From NCBI RefSeq assembly GCF_904848665.1, contig NZ_CAJHCQ010000019.1, positions 62,001 to 126,000 of the forward strand: a stretch of DNA of 64,000 nucleotides. The letters run 5' to 3'. Position numbers and translations under genes: made by a program. Origin of the DNA: Paraburkholderia hiiakae (GTDB lineage Bacteria; Pseudomonadota; Gammaproteobacteria; Burkholderiales; Burkholderiaceae). The notes beneath the pieces are model-generated. The model did not search any database, had not been told where the DNA came from, and saw only the letters and a list, made by a program, of their open reading frames with translations. Positions 26,151 through 37,086 of this stretch are shown here, in pieces; the stretch's first letter is position 1; each line of letters starts with the position of its first letter.

Positions 26151-27698
26151 ATGGCAATCGATTCGCATCCCGTGCTCGCGGTTCTGCGAGGCAGTCAGGC
26201 CAACGTGCGCGCCCTCGTCGTGACGTTCGCCCTGACCGGACTCGCAGCCTGCACGACTGGCGGGCCGTTTGGGCCATCGGCAAGCCTCGTCGCCGTGACA
26301 ACCTCAGAGGGCGCACCGGGTGCCGCTGCGGCGGCATCATGCCCAGCCGCAGCGGCCGCTCCCGCGAGCGGCGCCGTGCAGACCTCCGGATCCAAAGGCG
26401 CGCAAATGCTGGCTTTGTCGCTTGCCCGCGTACGTCACGAGTACGGCATCCGACCGATCGCGTTCGACCGCAGCGCCTATGCAGCCAGCCTGGACGTCAT
26501 TCTGCGCGAGGCGCTCGACCTGCGCGTCGCCAAGCAGGCGGCGGCGCAAGCGAATACACCAGCGACAAAGCAGGCGGCAAAGCACGCGAATGGTGAGGCA
26601 ACCGGCGCAGGCGCGCCCGCAGCGACGAAGGACGATGTCGAAGCTGCACTGGTTGCGCTGCTTCCTGACTGGGCGGGGAACGCGAATCTCACACTGCCCG
26701 TGCTCGCTGCGAGCGCAAAGGCGACCGCCGCGCAAGTCGCTTCAGGGGTCACACCCACGGACCTGCCCGAGCCGGCGGCCACCGCGGTCACGGCTGGACT
26801 CGGGGCGCTAGGGCTTGCCATCGACAAGGCCGCCCCGCTCAACACGCTTGTCAGTGCGACCGTGCAGAGCGCGCCCTCGCCAGCCGACCATTCGGTCGCG
26901 ACGTTCGACCGGAGCGATCACAAAAAGTTATTCTCGGATTTTCAGAGCCTCGAAGTCCTGCGCACCTTTCACTTCATGACGCTCATCAGCGCCGCCCGGC
27001 TCCACACGATGCTCGTTGCGCCTGCGCCCCTGCCGGATCCCGACGCCCTGGACGCCGAGGTCCGCATCTTCAATCTGTCCCGCTTCCTCTCGACCTATTT
27101 CGACGCGTACTTCAGGGGCGGCCATTTCCTGCAGGTGACCTCGGCTGGCAAGACCGTGATGGTGGCAGGCAGCACGGCATTCGTAACCCGCGCCGGCATG
27201 ACGGTGCAGTTCGCAGGAATCGACTATGCGATCAAGACGGATTCCTCATCGATTTCGCTGCATCACACCTATCCCTCCGCTTTGCAGTTCGGGCCGCAGC
27301 TCGTGCGCGTGTTCGTGGAAGCGGTGTTCGACGCGAATGGCCTATCGCCCAAGGCAGTGAGCAATTCGACCGCTTGCGCTGAAAAGCTCTTCGATGCGAC
27401 CGATTGCATCACCAGCGCAACTTCGAACGGCAAGCCAACCCAGGACGAGCAGGTTACGCAAGACATAGACAGCATGGCATCGGCAAGCGAGTCGCTCACC
27501 ACCGCAGCGGCCGGGGCCATCATTCGCGGCCTCAACGCAGTCGCGCTGAACAACGAGACCGTGGCGCAGGTGCTCGAGACGTTCGCTGGCGTTACGGCAC
27601 GCAAGATAACGGAGAAACTGGCCTACCTCGTCAGCATTGAAGCTGCAACGAAGACATGTCCCGCCAGAACGGTGACTGCCTCATTGATGGTGCAATAG
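26151..27698 (+). CDS. Lipoprotein of unknown function
   Basis: A 515-aa protein from an ATG with GGGAGG upstream. The signal ends in a lipobox (TGLAA before Cys34). Low-complexity Ala/Lys/Thr stretches (about 125-165) are followed by alternating helical and mixed regions with no recognised family. Predicted location is the periplasmic face of the inner or outer membrane. It is 88 bases upstream of the membrane patatin and in the same direction, so it may be its partner. Four same-strand genes follow in a loose series. Confidence 0.65.
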   Translation: MAIDSHPVLAVLRGSQANVRALVVTFALTGLAACTTGGPFGPSASLVAVTTSEGAPGAAAAASCPAAAAAPASGAVQTSGSKGAQMLALSLARVRHEYGIRPIAFDRSAYAASLDVILREALDLRVAKQAAAQANTPATKQAAKHANGEATGAGAPAATKDDVEAALVALLPDWAGNANLTLPVLAASAKATAAQVASGVTPTDLPEPAATAVTAGLGALGLAIDKAAPLNTLVSATVQSAPSPADHSVATFDRSDHKKLFSDFQSLEVLRTFHFMTLISAARLHTMLVAPAPLPDPDALDAEVRIFNLSRFLSTYFDAYFRGGHFLQVTSAGKTVMVAGSTAFVTRAGMTVQFAGIDYAIKTDSSSISLHHTYPSALQFGPQLVRVFVEAVFDANGLSPKAVSNSTACAEKLFDATDCITSATSNGKPTQDEQVTQDIDSMASASESLTTAAAGAIIRGLNAVALNNETVAQVLETFAGVTARKITEKLAYLVSIEAATKTCPARTVTASLMVQ

Positions 27699-27786
27699 CC
27701 AACTCGAGGCGGCTACGCTCGCCGCGGCAGTCTGGAAGCAGTACAGGCTCACGTCCTGTGCCACGTCGTCCAGAGAACAGGAGTGA

Positions 27787-30759
27787 ATGATGCCGGGTCT
27801 CTTTTCGTTCGTTGCAAGAATCCTGTTGCGGCCAGCGTGCAGGCGCGCCAGGGTTGCCACGCCCCCGCCCGCACCTTCCTGGCAATTACCTTCGGACTTC
27901 TCCCGCCGGGAGCACGAGCAGGTCGAGCGTCATCGGCACGCGGTCGGCCTCTCCGCTTTGCCCGCCCCTACGGACGCCTGCGGCCTGGCGATCTCGGGTG
28001 GCGGCATTCGGAGCGCCGTATTTTCATTAGGTATCCTTCAAGCTTTGGCGGACGAGGACACGCTCAAGCATTTCGACTATCTCTCCACGGTTTCCGGGGG
28101 CAGCTACATCGGCGCATTCTACGGCAGTCTTTTCGTTCCAGACCAACTACGCGCAGGGAATCTGCAGCTCGATCAGTCGGCTTATATCGCCCAGGCAAAA
28201 AGCGCATCCGGCAGGCTATGCCCGAACGCGTTACCTGCCGCTCCCGATGCGGTCACGCCCATCGCCTATTTGCGCGACAACTGCAACTATCTCGTGCCGA
28301 ACGGTTTGAAGGACTACCTTCAATACCTCGTGTTCTCGATGCGAAACTGGTTCGCCGTGCAGTACGTGATCGGCGTGTCGCTGCTGACCATCCTCCTTGC
28401 GCTCGCGCTGGCCGACTTCGGCGTGCATTACCTTGCCGAGCAGCTCCTCGGGCCGACGTCGCCCGCGATGGACGCCTGGTGGTTCTATGTGCTTTCGCCT
28501 TTCCCCTCGACGTGGTCGTCTCATCCGACGATGGCCATGCCGGATCTCGAGCAATTGCACGTCGCCTTTCCTCAACTATGCTGGTCTCCGCTGCTCGCGT
28601 CCGTGCCAGACGTCTGGTGTTCTCCGCTGATCGGGCGCGAGCCCTGGTGGGCGCCTCTGCAGTCGCTCGTACCCGAGGTCTGGTGGGGCCGCTCGTTGTT
28701 GCCCGCGGCAATTGCCGCCTTTATCGCCGCCTTTGTATTTTCTCCCCTCAGTCGCGCCTACTGGCTGACCCAGAACCTCGCACAGAAAACGGGCTTCCTC
28801 GGAAAGTGGTTGCCGTTCATCTCACTCTTCGTGGTCACCTCGCTGGCCGCCGGCACAGTGGCCGTCATGCGCGAAGGGCCGCTAACGCCCGTCGGCGCGC
28901 TGCTGCTCGGTCAACTGAAGCATCCGTCCGCCAAGCTCCTCGCCGCCTTGTTCGTGATCAGCACGGGTCTGCTCGGCACCCTCTTTCTCGTCGTTGCGTG
29001 GCTGTATGTCGGCAAGCGCGGCAGCGGCGCCGGAAAATCGTGGTTCCGCGGGTCGGTCCCCTCCTCTTCGCGGCGCTCGGATAGCCGCGCCTTCGTTGAC
29101 CGCTTACGCAACGCGCTCACGAATGCGTTCACCACACCGCTTCGCCTCTGTGGACATCGTGTTGGAGCCGGGCCGATCCAGGTGGTGCTCTGGATGCTGC
29201 TTCTCGCACTCGTCGACGCACTCGGCGGACTGACATACGAAGCCACTCGCCATCTCTCCATGAACTTCGTGAGTGCACCGGGCTCAGGTCCATTGGGCAT
29301 GCTGGCCGGCGTCGGCGCTGTGCTATGGAGTCTCGCGCGGTTCCTGCTTTCGAAGGGCGACAACATCGTAGGTGGCCTAAGTAAAATTCCGCGCCTGGTT
29401 CTCGCTTCGATCGCCGCTGTCTTCGCCGCGCTCGTCACGCTGGCGTTCTGGTCGGCCGTGGCTCACTCGATCTCGTTGTTCATATGGCGACAGTACGGGA
29501 TCGCCCACGACTATGCCTGGTGCATGGCGATCCTGTTCTTCGCCTTTCTCGTGCTGGCGATCGTAGATGGCCTGTGCATCCAGTTCCTGAACCTCTCGAC
29601 CTATCAACGGCTGTACAGCACTCGCCTTACCCGCGCCTTCCTGGGCGCGACCAATGCCACGCGGCTGGACACGCCCGCAATGCGTGACGTGACCAACCTC
29701 GTAGCCGGCGACAGCATCACGATGGGGGAATATTTCCACTCCAGCAGCCACGCGCCGGTTCATCTCATCAACGCGACGATCAACAAGACGATCGACTGGG
29801 ACTCATCGCTGGTGCAGCGCGGCGCGCGCGGGCTCGCCTTCAGCATCGGGCCAGCGGGCATGACCGTCGGCGCGAGGCTCGGCGTACTCGAGTGCGAATG
29901 GGAAAGTGCAAACGATATTTCCACGCCGGCCTGTTACGTCCGCGCGAACGCACGCACGCGTGACATCTGGCTGGAATCGATGACACTGGGAGACTGGGTT
30001 GCGATTTCCGGCGCGGCTGTGAGTACCGGGCTCGGCCAGAATACGCACGTCGGCTACTCGCTGTTGCTTGGCGTGGCGAATATCCGTCTCGGCTATTGGT
30101 GGGACACCTATTCCAAGCCGTTCGAGCTGGGCGCGGGAAACTTCGAGCGCAAGCGCGTGCCGGTACCGGACGCCAACCTCCCTCACCGATATATTTCCGA
30201 AAAGCTCTTCGGCACGCAATTCTGCCTCATGGACGAGCTCATGGGCGAATTCGACGGACCCCGCGGCCGCCGCTGGTATCTCACCGACGGCGGGCATTTC
30301 GAAAACACCGGCGCCTACGAATTGCTGCGGCGTCAGCTGAAATTCATCGTGCTGATCGACAATGGCTGCGACCCGAAATACACGTTCGGCGATATCGCAA
30401 ACCTGATTCGCCGCGCACGCGTCGATTTCGGCGCCGAAATTCGCGAGGCGGGCACGCGACTCCCGCTCCCATCGTGGTTGCGCCTGAAGCCGAACCGCAT
30501 CGCCTTGTCGATCGGAGAATTCAGGAAGCAACGAAAGTTCCTCGCGCTCCAGTTCATCGTCACCTTCGCCAACGGGACCCATGGGCAGCTACTGGTCATC
30601 AAGCCTCGCGTCACGTCCGCCGCACCGCCCGACGTACGAGAGTATCGCAAGCAGAATCCGTCGTTTCCCAACGAAACCACCGCGAATCAGTTTTTCGACG
30701 ACATTCAGTGGGAATCGCATCGTGAGTTGGGCTACTCGCAGATGCGTAACCTGCTGTAG
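27787..30759 (+). CDS. Large membrane-anchored patatin-like phospholipase
   Basis: A 990-aa protein; two adjacent ATGs follow AGGAG. LAISGGGIRSAVFSLG (about 67-82) is the oxyanion loop, TVSGGSYIG (about 100-108) the nucleophile elbow with the Ser in VSGG, and LTDGGHFENTG (about 831-841) contains the catalytic Asp. About seven hydrophobic segments (between residues 195 and 610) are inserted between the two halves of the active site. Similar large bacterial patatins share DGGHFEN. It probably hydrolyses membrane lipids; substrate and side of the membrane are not known. Confidence 0.85.
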   Translation: MMPGLFSFVARILLRPACRRARVATPPPAPSWQLPSDFSRREHEQVERHRHAVGLSALPAPTDACGLAISGGGIRSAVFSLGILQALADEDTLKHFDYLSTVSGGSYIGAFYGSLFVPDQLRAGNLQLDQSAYIAQAKSASGRLCPNALPAAPDAVTPIAYLRDNCNYLVPNGLKDYLQYLVFSMRNWFAVQYVIGVSLLTILLALALADFGVHYLAEQLLGPTSPAMDAWWFYVLSPFPSTWSSHPTMAMPDLEQLHVAFPQLCWSPLLASVPDVWCSPLIGREPWWAPLQSLVPEVWWGRSLLPAAIAAFIAAFVFSPLSRAYWLTQNLAQKTGFLGKWLPFISLFVVTSLAAGTVAVMREGPLTPVGALLLGQLKHPSAKLLAALFVISTGLLGTLFLVVAWLYVGKRGSGAGKSWFRGSVPSSSRRSDSRAFVDRLRNALTNAFTTPLRLCGHRVGAGPIQVVLWMLLLALVDALGGLTYEATRHLSMNFVSAPGSGPLGMLAGVGAVLWSLARFLLSKGDNIVGGLSKIPRLVLASIAAVFAALVTLAFWSAVAHSISLFIWRQYGIAHDYAWCMAILFFAFLVLAIVDGLCIQFLNLSTYQRLYSTRLTRAFLGATNATRLDTPAMRDVTNLVAGDSITMGEYFHSSSHAPVHLINATINKTIDWDSSLVQRGARGLAFSIGPAGMTVGARLGVLECEWESANDISTPACYVRANARTRDIWLESMTLGDWVAISGAAVSTGLGQNTHVGYSLLLGVANIRLGYWWDTYSKPFELGAGNFERKRVPVPDANLPHRYISEKLFGTQFCLMDELMGEFDGPRGRRWYLTDGGHFENTGAYELLRRQLKFIVLIDNGCDPKYTFGDIANLIRRARVDFGAEIREAGTRLPLPSWLRLKPNRIALSIGEFRKQRKFLALQFIVTFANGTHGQLLVIKPRVTSAAPPDVREYRKQNPSFPNETTANQFFDDIQWESHRELGYSQMRNLL

Positions 30760-31024
30760 CTGCGACGTGATCGGATCGTTTGTCCGTCCCTGGCTTTCAA
30801 AACACTAATGGGGACTATCGAATGTCTGCTAGACCACAAAGCGAACTCAACTCTCGTACTCCGCTGAGTATCACCGGCCTATGCTGAATACGGCCCAATG
30901 AGGCGACGAATCCCCAGCAGCGCCCCCGTGTATTTCCTGGCCGTCCACCCGGCCGACTGCAAACGCAACGCCTCCTCGAGTCCCTTCGGCTGAGCGGGTT
31001 TGCAAGCAAAGCGAGGAGCCCCCC

Positions 31025-32329
31025 ATGAGTACGAACTCAAATACCACAGCGAATCCCGCACCTGTTCCTTCGCCTGCGCCACCGCCGGATCCTAAAAAGC
31101 TGCAAACGCGCTTGCTCAACGCCGTCAAAGCGATTCAGGCCAGCAGTACGGTCCCGCAAGGGCAAAAGAATATGGTTGGTCAGCTCCTGAATGAGGCGAA
31201 CAGCCAGGCGACTGATCTTCTAAACGGCGACACCACTGCCTCGCCGGTGCATCATGTTCTAGCCAACGTCAAGAGTCTTTTGAACAACGCAACCGTGCTG
31301 ACGACGCCGGATGACCATCAGCTCGTTGTGTCGTCGGTCACAGACGAAGGCGACCTTGTCGGCAATGAGAAATACGAGTCGCTGGACGTAGGCTGGGCGG
31401 AAGCCGCGGCGTGCTGGCTCGAACATATCCCGGCGCAGAAAAAGGCGCCTTTTTCCAACGCGCCTCAAACGATCACCATTTCAGACGACGTCTCGATCGC
31501 CATTGTGGGCGATTGGGGCACTGGCGTGAGTTACAGGACGGACGGGCAGCGAGCACCTGCCGGAAAGGTCGCCGATCAGATTCGAAACCTCAACCCAACC
31601 TATACGATTCATTTAGGCGACGTCTATTACGCCGGAACATTTGTTGAAGAGAACAACAATTTCCTCGCTGTCTGGCCGCCGGGATCGGCCGGAAGCTTCG
31701 CTTTAAATGCGAATCACGATATGTACTCCGGCGGCCAAAATTATTTCACGGATACATTGGGTAACGCCAGTTTCGACGCGCAAAAGGGGTGCAGCTACTT
31801 CGCCTTACAGAATAAAAACTGGCTCATTATCGGTCTCGATACCGCCTACTACGCCGACCAGATGCAGCTCTATCAGAACGGCAAGCTCGACTCGCAGCAG
31901 TGCGCATTTCTGCAGGCAACACTCGACAGCGCGCCGGGCAGCCGCATCATCCTGCTGACGCACCACAACGGCCTGACCACAGACGGGACGATGCAATGTG
32001 ACTTTTGGCCGCAGCAAATTGCCCCCCTGCTTGGGGATCGCGAAGTGTGGTGGTACTGGGGGCACCAGCACGCGGGAGCGGTCTATACCGACCGCGGCAA
32101 CGTGCACCCCAGATGCTGCGGGCACGGCGCGATTCCCGCGGGCGCCCCTCCCTTGCTCGCCTCGAGCACCGAAGCGATCTGGCATGAAAACCGCAAAGCG
32201 CCCGACCCCCTGTATCAGAACCGCGTGTACAACGGCTTCGTATTCCTGACTTTGTCCGGCGACTCGCCGTTAAACGAGGTGTTCATCGACGAAGACGGGA
32301 CGCAGGCCTACCCACCGCCCCCCCAGTGA
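31025..32329 (+). CDS. Metallophosphoesterase
   Basis: A 434-aa protein from an ATG with GAGGAG seven bases upstream. The dimetal phosphoesterase motifs are present in order: GDWGTG (about 161), GDVYY (about 198), ANHDM (about 229, the GNHD motif with Ala for Gly), THHNG (about 312) and GHQHAG (about 346). About 140 residues before the catalytic domain are unrecognised and begin with a Pro/Ala-rich stretch. No signal peptide is evident. It may act on phosphodiesters or phosphomonoesters; the context of lipid hydrolases suggests a phospholipid-derived substrate, which is inference. Confidence 0.88.
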   Translation: MSTNSNTTANPAPVPSPAPPPDPKKLQTRLLNAVKAIQASSTVPQGQKNMVGQLLNEANSQATDLLNGDTTASPVHHVLANVKSLLNNATVLTTPDDHQLVVSSVTDEGDLVGNEKYESLDVGWAEAAACWLEHIPAQKKAPFSNAPQTITISDDVSIAIVGDWGTGVSYRTDGQRAPAGKVADQIRNLNPTYTIHLGDVYYAGTFVEENNNFLAVWPPGSAGSFALNANHDMYSGGQNYFTDTLGNASFDAQKGCSYFALQNKNWLIIGLDTAYYADQMQLYQNGKLDSQQCAFLQATLDSAPGSRIILLTHHNGLTTDGTMQCDFWPQQIAPLLGDREVWWYWGHQHAGAVYTDRGNVHPRCCGHGAIPAGAPPLLASSTEAIWHENRKAPDPLYQNRVYNGFVFLTLSGDSPLNEVFIDEDGTQAYPPPPQ

Positions 32330-32338
32330 TCGCGCAAC

Positions 32339-32364
32339 CGTTGCCCCGCGAATGCGGGGCAACG
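32339..32364 (+). terminator. Perfect 11-bp hairpin between metallophosphoesterase and lipase
   Basis: CGTTGCCCCGC (32339-32349) pairs perfectly with GCGGGGCAACG (32354-32364) around the loop GAAT. It starts nine bases after the metallophosphoesterase stop and ends 31 bases before the lipase start. No T-run follows, so it may be an mRNA-stabilising or attenuating stem rather than an intrinsic terminator. Confidence 0.5.
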
Positions 32365-32395
32365 ATCACAACTCAATGCGAAGATGGAGGAACAC

Positions 32396-33253
32396 ATGCC
32401 CACGATCCCCTATGACCCGTCGCTCGACGCGCTCGACTCACCGGGACTCAGGCCAACGGTGTTCACTGACGATGGCAACTATGACATCAATGGGCTGTGT
32501 GCCGAATTCGCCCGGCTTGCGTACGTACGCTACGAGAATGGCGGCGCTGAACGCCAACGGCTCGAACAAGCGCTCGCCCTGGTGGGTTTTCAGGGTGCCG
32601 TTACCTTCGACTATGCCGCCGCCGACGCGCACGGATTCGGCGCCGTGAGGCACGCCGACGGCCTCGCCGTCCTCGCGTTCCGCGGAACGGACCCGCAATC
32701 GCTCAGCGATATCGCGGACGATGTGAAATTCAACTTGACGCCGTGGACGGAAAGCGCCGGCCAGGTTCACGCTGGATTTGCCGGCGCTGCCCGCGGCTTG
32801 CGCGAGGCGGTGAACAACTGGTTGAATGAGACTGGGGCGACCCGAACCCAACTCGTATTGACGGGCCATAGCCTCGGCGCGGCCATTGCGACGCTCTTTG
32901 CGAGCACATGCGCGCCAAACGCTCTCGTGACGATCGGGTCACCGCGCGTGGGCGACGCAACGTTCGTCGCGACGCTGAACGGAGTCAGCATCACGCGCTA
33001 TGTGGACTGCTGCGATCTCATCACAGATTTGCCGCCCCCCACTATTAGCAGCTATGTTCACGCGGGCGAGTCGAACTACATCACGCGCGAAGGCGCGCTT
33101 GCACCGCATGCTGACGACGCGTTCGTGCAAGCCGATCGAATCGCCGCCCGCGAGGACTATCTGCTCAACTACGCGTGGCGCACCGGTGACGTCGTGGTGC
33201 GCGACCTCGCAGATCACGCCCCGATCAACTATGTGAGAAGTCTGGTGCCTTGA
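32396..33253 (+). CDS. Class 3 (Rhizopus-type) lipase
   Basis: A 285-aa protein. The ATG at 32396 has GGAGG six bases upstream, better than the ATG at 32384. VLAFRGTDPQSLSDIADDVK is the typical lid and oxyanion region and VLTGHSLGAAIATLFAS holds the nucleophile Ser (about 159). GDATFVATLNG and VDCCDLITDLPPP are also lipase_3-like, the Asp there being a catalytic candidate. There is no signal peptide. It may be secreted by another route or be cytoplasmic. It is the last same-strand gene of the hydrolase block. Confidence 0.9.
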   Translation: MPTIPYDPSLDALDSPGLRPTVFTDDGNYDINGLCAEFARLAYVRYENGGAERQRLEQALALVGFQGAVTFDYAAADAHGFGAVRHADGLAVLAFRGTDPQSLSDIADDVKFNLTPWTESAGQVHAGFAGAARGLREAVNNWLNETGATRTQLVLTGHSLGAAIATLFASTCAPNALVTIGSPRVGDATFVATLNGVSITRYVDCCDLITDLPPPTISSYVHAGESNYITREGALAPHADDAFVQADRIAAREDYLLNYAWRTGDVVVRDLADHAPINYVRSLVP

Positions 33254-33268
33254 AACGACGCGCCGCCT

Positions 33269-33808
33269 TCATTCGGCCTGATCGCCGTACAACAGTTGCT
33301 GGGGGATATTTTTGACTGGCAGTCCTGACGGTTTTCCGGAACCGGCCGGATAGTCGATCTGCCACACGCGATCGAACACCGAGCCGGGCCAGGGGGTCTC
33401 GGGCGGCTGGCCGCCGAGGCTTTGCGTGAGCGCCGGGATATTGCCGTGATGCCAGCAAATCAGCAGAATCTTTCCGGCGTAGTGGTTGTCCGAAAGGATT
33501 TTGTTGGCCAGCGTGCCGTAGTCGCCGTCCGCGATGTCCGACTTGATGGTCAGTTGTAATGCTTGTGCTAGCGGCGTAATGGTTTCGACAGGGCGATTGC
33601 TGTGGTTCGACGCCTGCGTGGCAAACAGCGCGTCGGGTTTGCCGAATGTCGCGATGAAATAAGGTGCGAGCGCCGCGGCACGTTCATAGCCGCGCGTCGA
33701 AAGATTGATGCCATCCTGCGGACTGTCCGTTGCCGGATCACCGGGCTTTTCTCCATGCCTGATGATGAAAATGGTCTTGGGATAGCCGGCCCCACTGGCT
33801 GTGCTCAT
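33269..33808 (-). CDS. Histidine phosphatase family protein
   Basis: A 179-aa protein with the RHG motif at the N-terminus (FIIRHGEKPGDP, about 14-25) and a second His in ICWHHGNIPAL (about 121). The pattern NLSTRGYERAAAL is common in the branch. It begins at an ATG with GGAGA upstream. Members are phosphomonoesterases or mutases; the physiological substrate cannot be read. It is convergent with the lipase gene, 15 bases apart. Confidence 0.85.
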   Translation of the reverse strand: MSTASGAGYPKTIFIIRHGEKPGDPATDSPQDGINLSTRGYERAAALAPYFIATFGKPDALFATQASNHSNRPVETITPLAQALQLTIKSDIADGDYGTLANKILSDNHYAGKILLICWHHGNIPALTQSLGGQPPETPWPGSVFDRVWQIDYPAGSGKPSGLPVKNIPQQLLYGDQAE

Positions 33809-33996
33809 TTTCGGTCTCCCGCTTTATGTTCTTCCTGTCGATCGAGCGCATTCGCGCCAGCCGCGCCGATTGCCGTGCGGTCACGAAAGCATAGCCCACG
33901 CAAATGGGTTCAAGAAGGTTCGCAAATATAGCGGAAGCGCGATCTGAAGAACCGGTACATCGGCCACGCCATGTCCTGCACCGGCCCTTCTCCAGG

Positions 33997-35490
<1,494 letters not shown>

Positions 35491-35519
35491 TCAGTTGAAC
35501 GATTTCACGCTGCAATGCC

Positions 35520-37022
35520 TCACGCGCTCGCAACGCTCGTGCGCCGGCTCTTGCCGAGCTTCATCATCACGCCGTAGGCGATCGCCGCGATGGCGAGCCC
35601 CACGAACCACGCATAGGTGTAGATGCTTTTGAACGCGTCGGGCACGGAGGGAAACGCGTTCGGGAATGCGGTGTTGAGAAAGCCCGGCAGGTTGGGCAGC
35701 ACGCCCAGGACGAGAGCGATCACGGCCGCCAGGTTCCAGCCGTTCGAGTAAGCGTATTCGCCGTTCTCCTCGAATAGCTCGGCAGTATTCAGGCGCGTGC
35801 CGCGAACGAGGAAGTAATCGACGATGAGAATGCCCGCCACGGGCCCGAGCAGCGCCGAATAGCCGACAAGCCAGGTGAAGATGTAGCCCTGCGTGGTGGC
35901 GAGAATCTTCCACGGCATCATCACGATGGCGATGCCCGCGGTGATCAGACCGCCCGCCTTGTACGAAATAACCTTGGGCCAGAGACTGGAAAAATCGTAA
36001 GCCGGGCCAACGAGATTGGCGGCGAGATTGCAGCACATCGTATCGAGCGTGAGGATGACGAGCGCGATGCCCACACCAACGCCTTCCATGCGGCTCGTGA
36101 GATCGATAGGATCCCAGATCGCCTTGCCGTAGATCACCACCGTTGCCGACGTCACGACCACGGAAACCACCGAAAGCAGCGCCATCGGAATAGGCAAGCC
36201 GATGGCCTGCCCCACGAACTGGTCCTTTTGCGTTTTCGCGAAGCGCGTGAAGTCAGGTATGTTGAGCGCGAGCGTGGCCCAGAAACCGACCATCGCCGTG
36301 AGGCTTGGCCAGAACGTCGCCCAGAAGAGCCCCGCCTTCTTGCCGCCCGCGGCGAACTGAGAAGGTTGCGAGAGCATCGAACCCACGCCGCCTGCCTTCG
36401 AACAGGCCCACCACACGAGCACCACGCACATCACGACCTTGATAGGTGCGGACCAGCTTTCGAGCCAGCGGATCGAATCGGTGCCGTGCAGGATGAAATA
36501 GAGTTGCAGCACCCAGAACACGAGGAAGCACGCGCCCTGCCCGATCGAGATGCCGAGAAACGGCAGCGCGTCGCCCACCAGCGCGTTATGCGTGAGGATA
36601 TTGGCGAGCGTATAAATGGCGCTACCGCCCAGCCACGACTGGATGCCGTACCAACCGCACGCCACGATGGCGCGCAGCATAGCGGGCAGCTTCGCGCCCT
36701 GGGTGCCGAACGAGGAACGCACCAGTACCGCATAGGGAATGCCGTATTTCGTGCCTGCGTGTCCGATCAGCAGCATCGGCACGAGCACGATGAGATTGCC
36801 GAGCAGCACCGTAAGCACCGACTGCCACGGCGACATACCCTGCTCGGTAAGCCCGGCTGCGAGCATGTACGAGGCGATGTTCATCACCATGCCCACCCAG
36901 AGTGCCGCGAAGTGATACCAGCGCCACGTGCGCTGCGCGGCGACGGTTGGCGCGAGATCGTCGTTGTATAGCTCGCTTTCGGCGCGGCGCGCGCTGGCGT
37001 CGCCGGTCAATGGCTGACTCAT
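35520..37022 (-). CDS. NCS1-family nucleobase permease
   Basis: A 500-aa inner-membrane transporter with about twelve helices. SELYNDDLAPTVAAQRTWRW at the N-terminus and AGLTEQGMSPWQSVLTVLLG are typical of the nucleobase:cation symporter-1 family (hydantoin, allantoin, uracil, cytosine). SRMEGVGVGIALVILTLDTM and GILIVDYFLVR are later conserved stretches. The gene sits between preA and the dihydropyrimidinase, so uracil, thymine or hydantoin uptake is likely. GGAGA precedes the ATG. Confidence 0.9.
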   Translation of the reverse strand: MSQPLTGDASARRAESELYNDDLAPTVAAQRTWRWYHFAALWVGMVMNIASYMLAAGLTEQGMSPWQSVLTVLLGNLIVLVPMLLIGHAGTKYGIPYAVLVRSSFGTQGAKLPAMLRAIVACGWYGIQSWLGGSAIYTLANILTHNALVGDALPFLGISIGQGACFLVFWVLQLYFILHGTDSIRWLESWSAPIKVVMCVVLVWWACSKAGGVGSMLSQPSQFAAGGKKAGLFWATFWPSLTAMVGFWATLALNIPDFTRFAKTQKDQFVGQAIGLPIPMALLSVVSVVVTSATVVIYGKAIWDPIDLTSRMEGVGVGIALVILTLDTMCCNLAANLVGPAYDFSSLWPKVISYKAGGLITAGIAIVMMPWKILATTQGYIFTWLVGYSALLGPVAGILIVDYFLVRGTRLNTAELFEENGEYAYSNGWNLAAVIALVLGVLPNLPGFLNTAFPNAFPSVPDAFKSIYTYAWFVGLAIAAIAYGVMMKLGKSRRTSVASA

Positions 37023-37086
37023 GTTTGCGGTTCTCCGTGGCTTGTCGTTGGTCTCGTTCGGTTCGGCTCAGTGCTGTTTCAATGCG

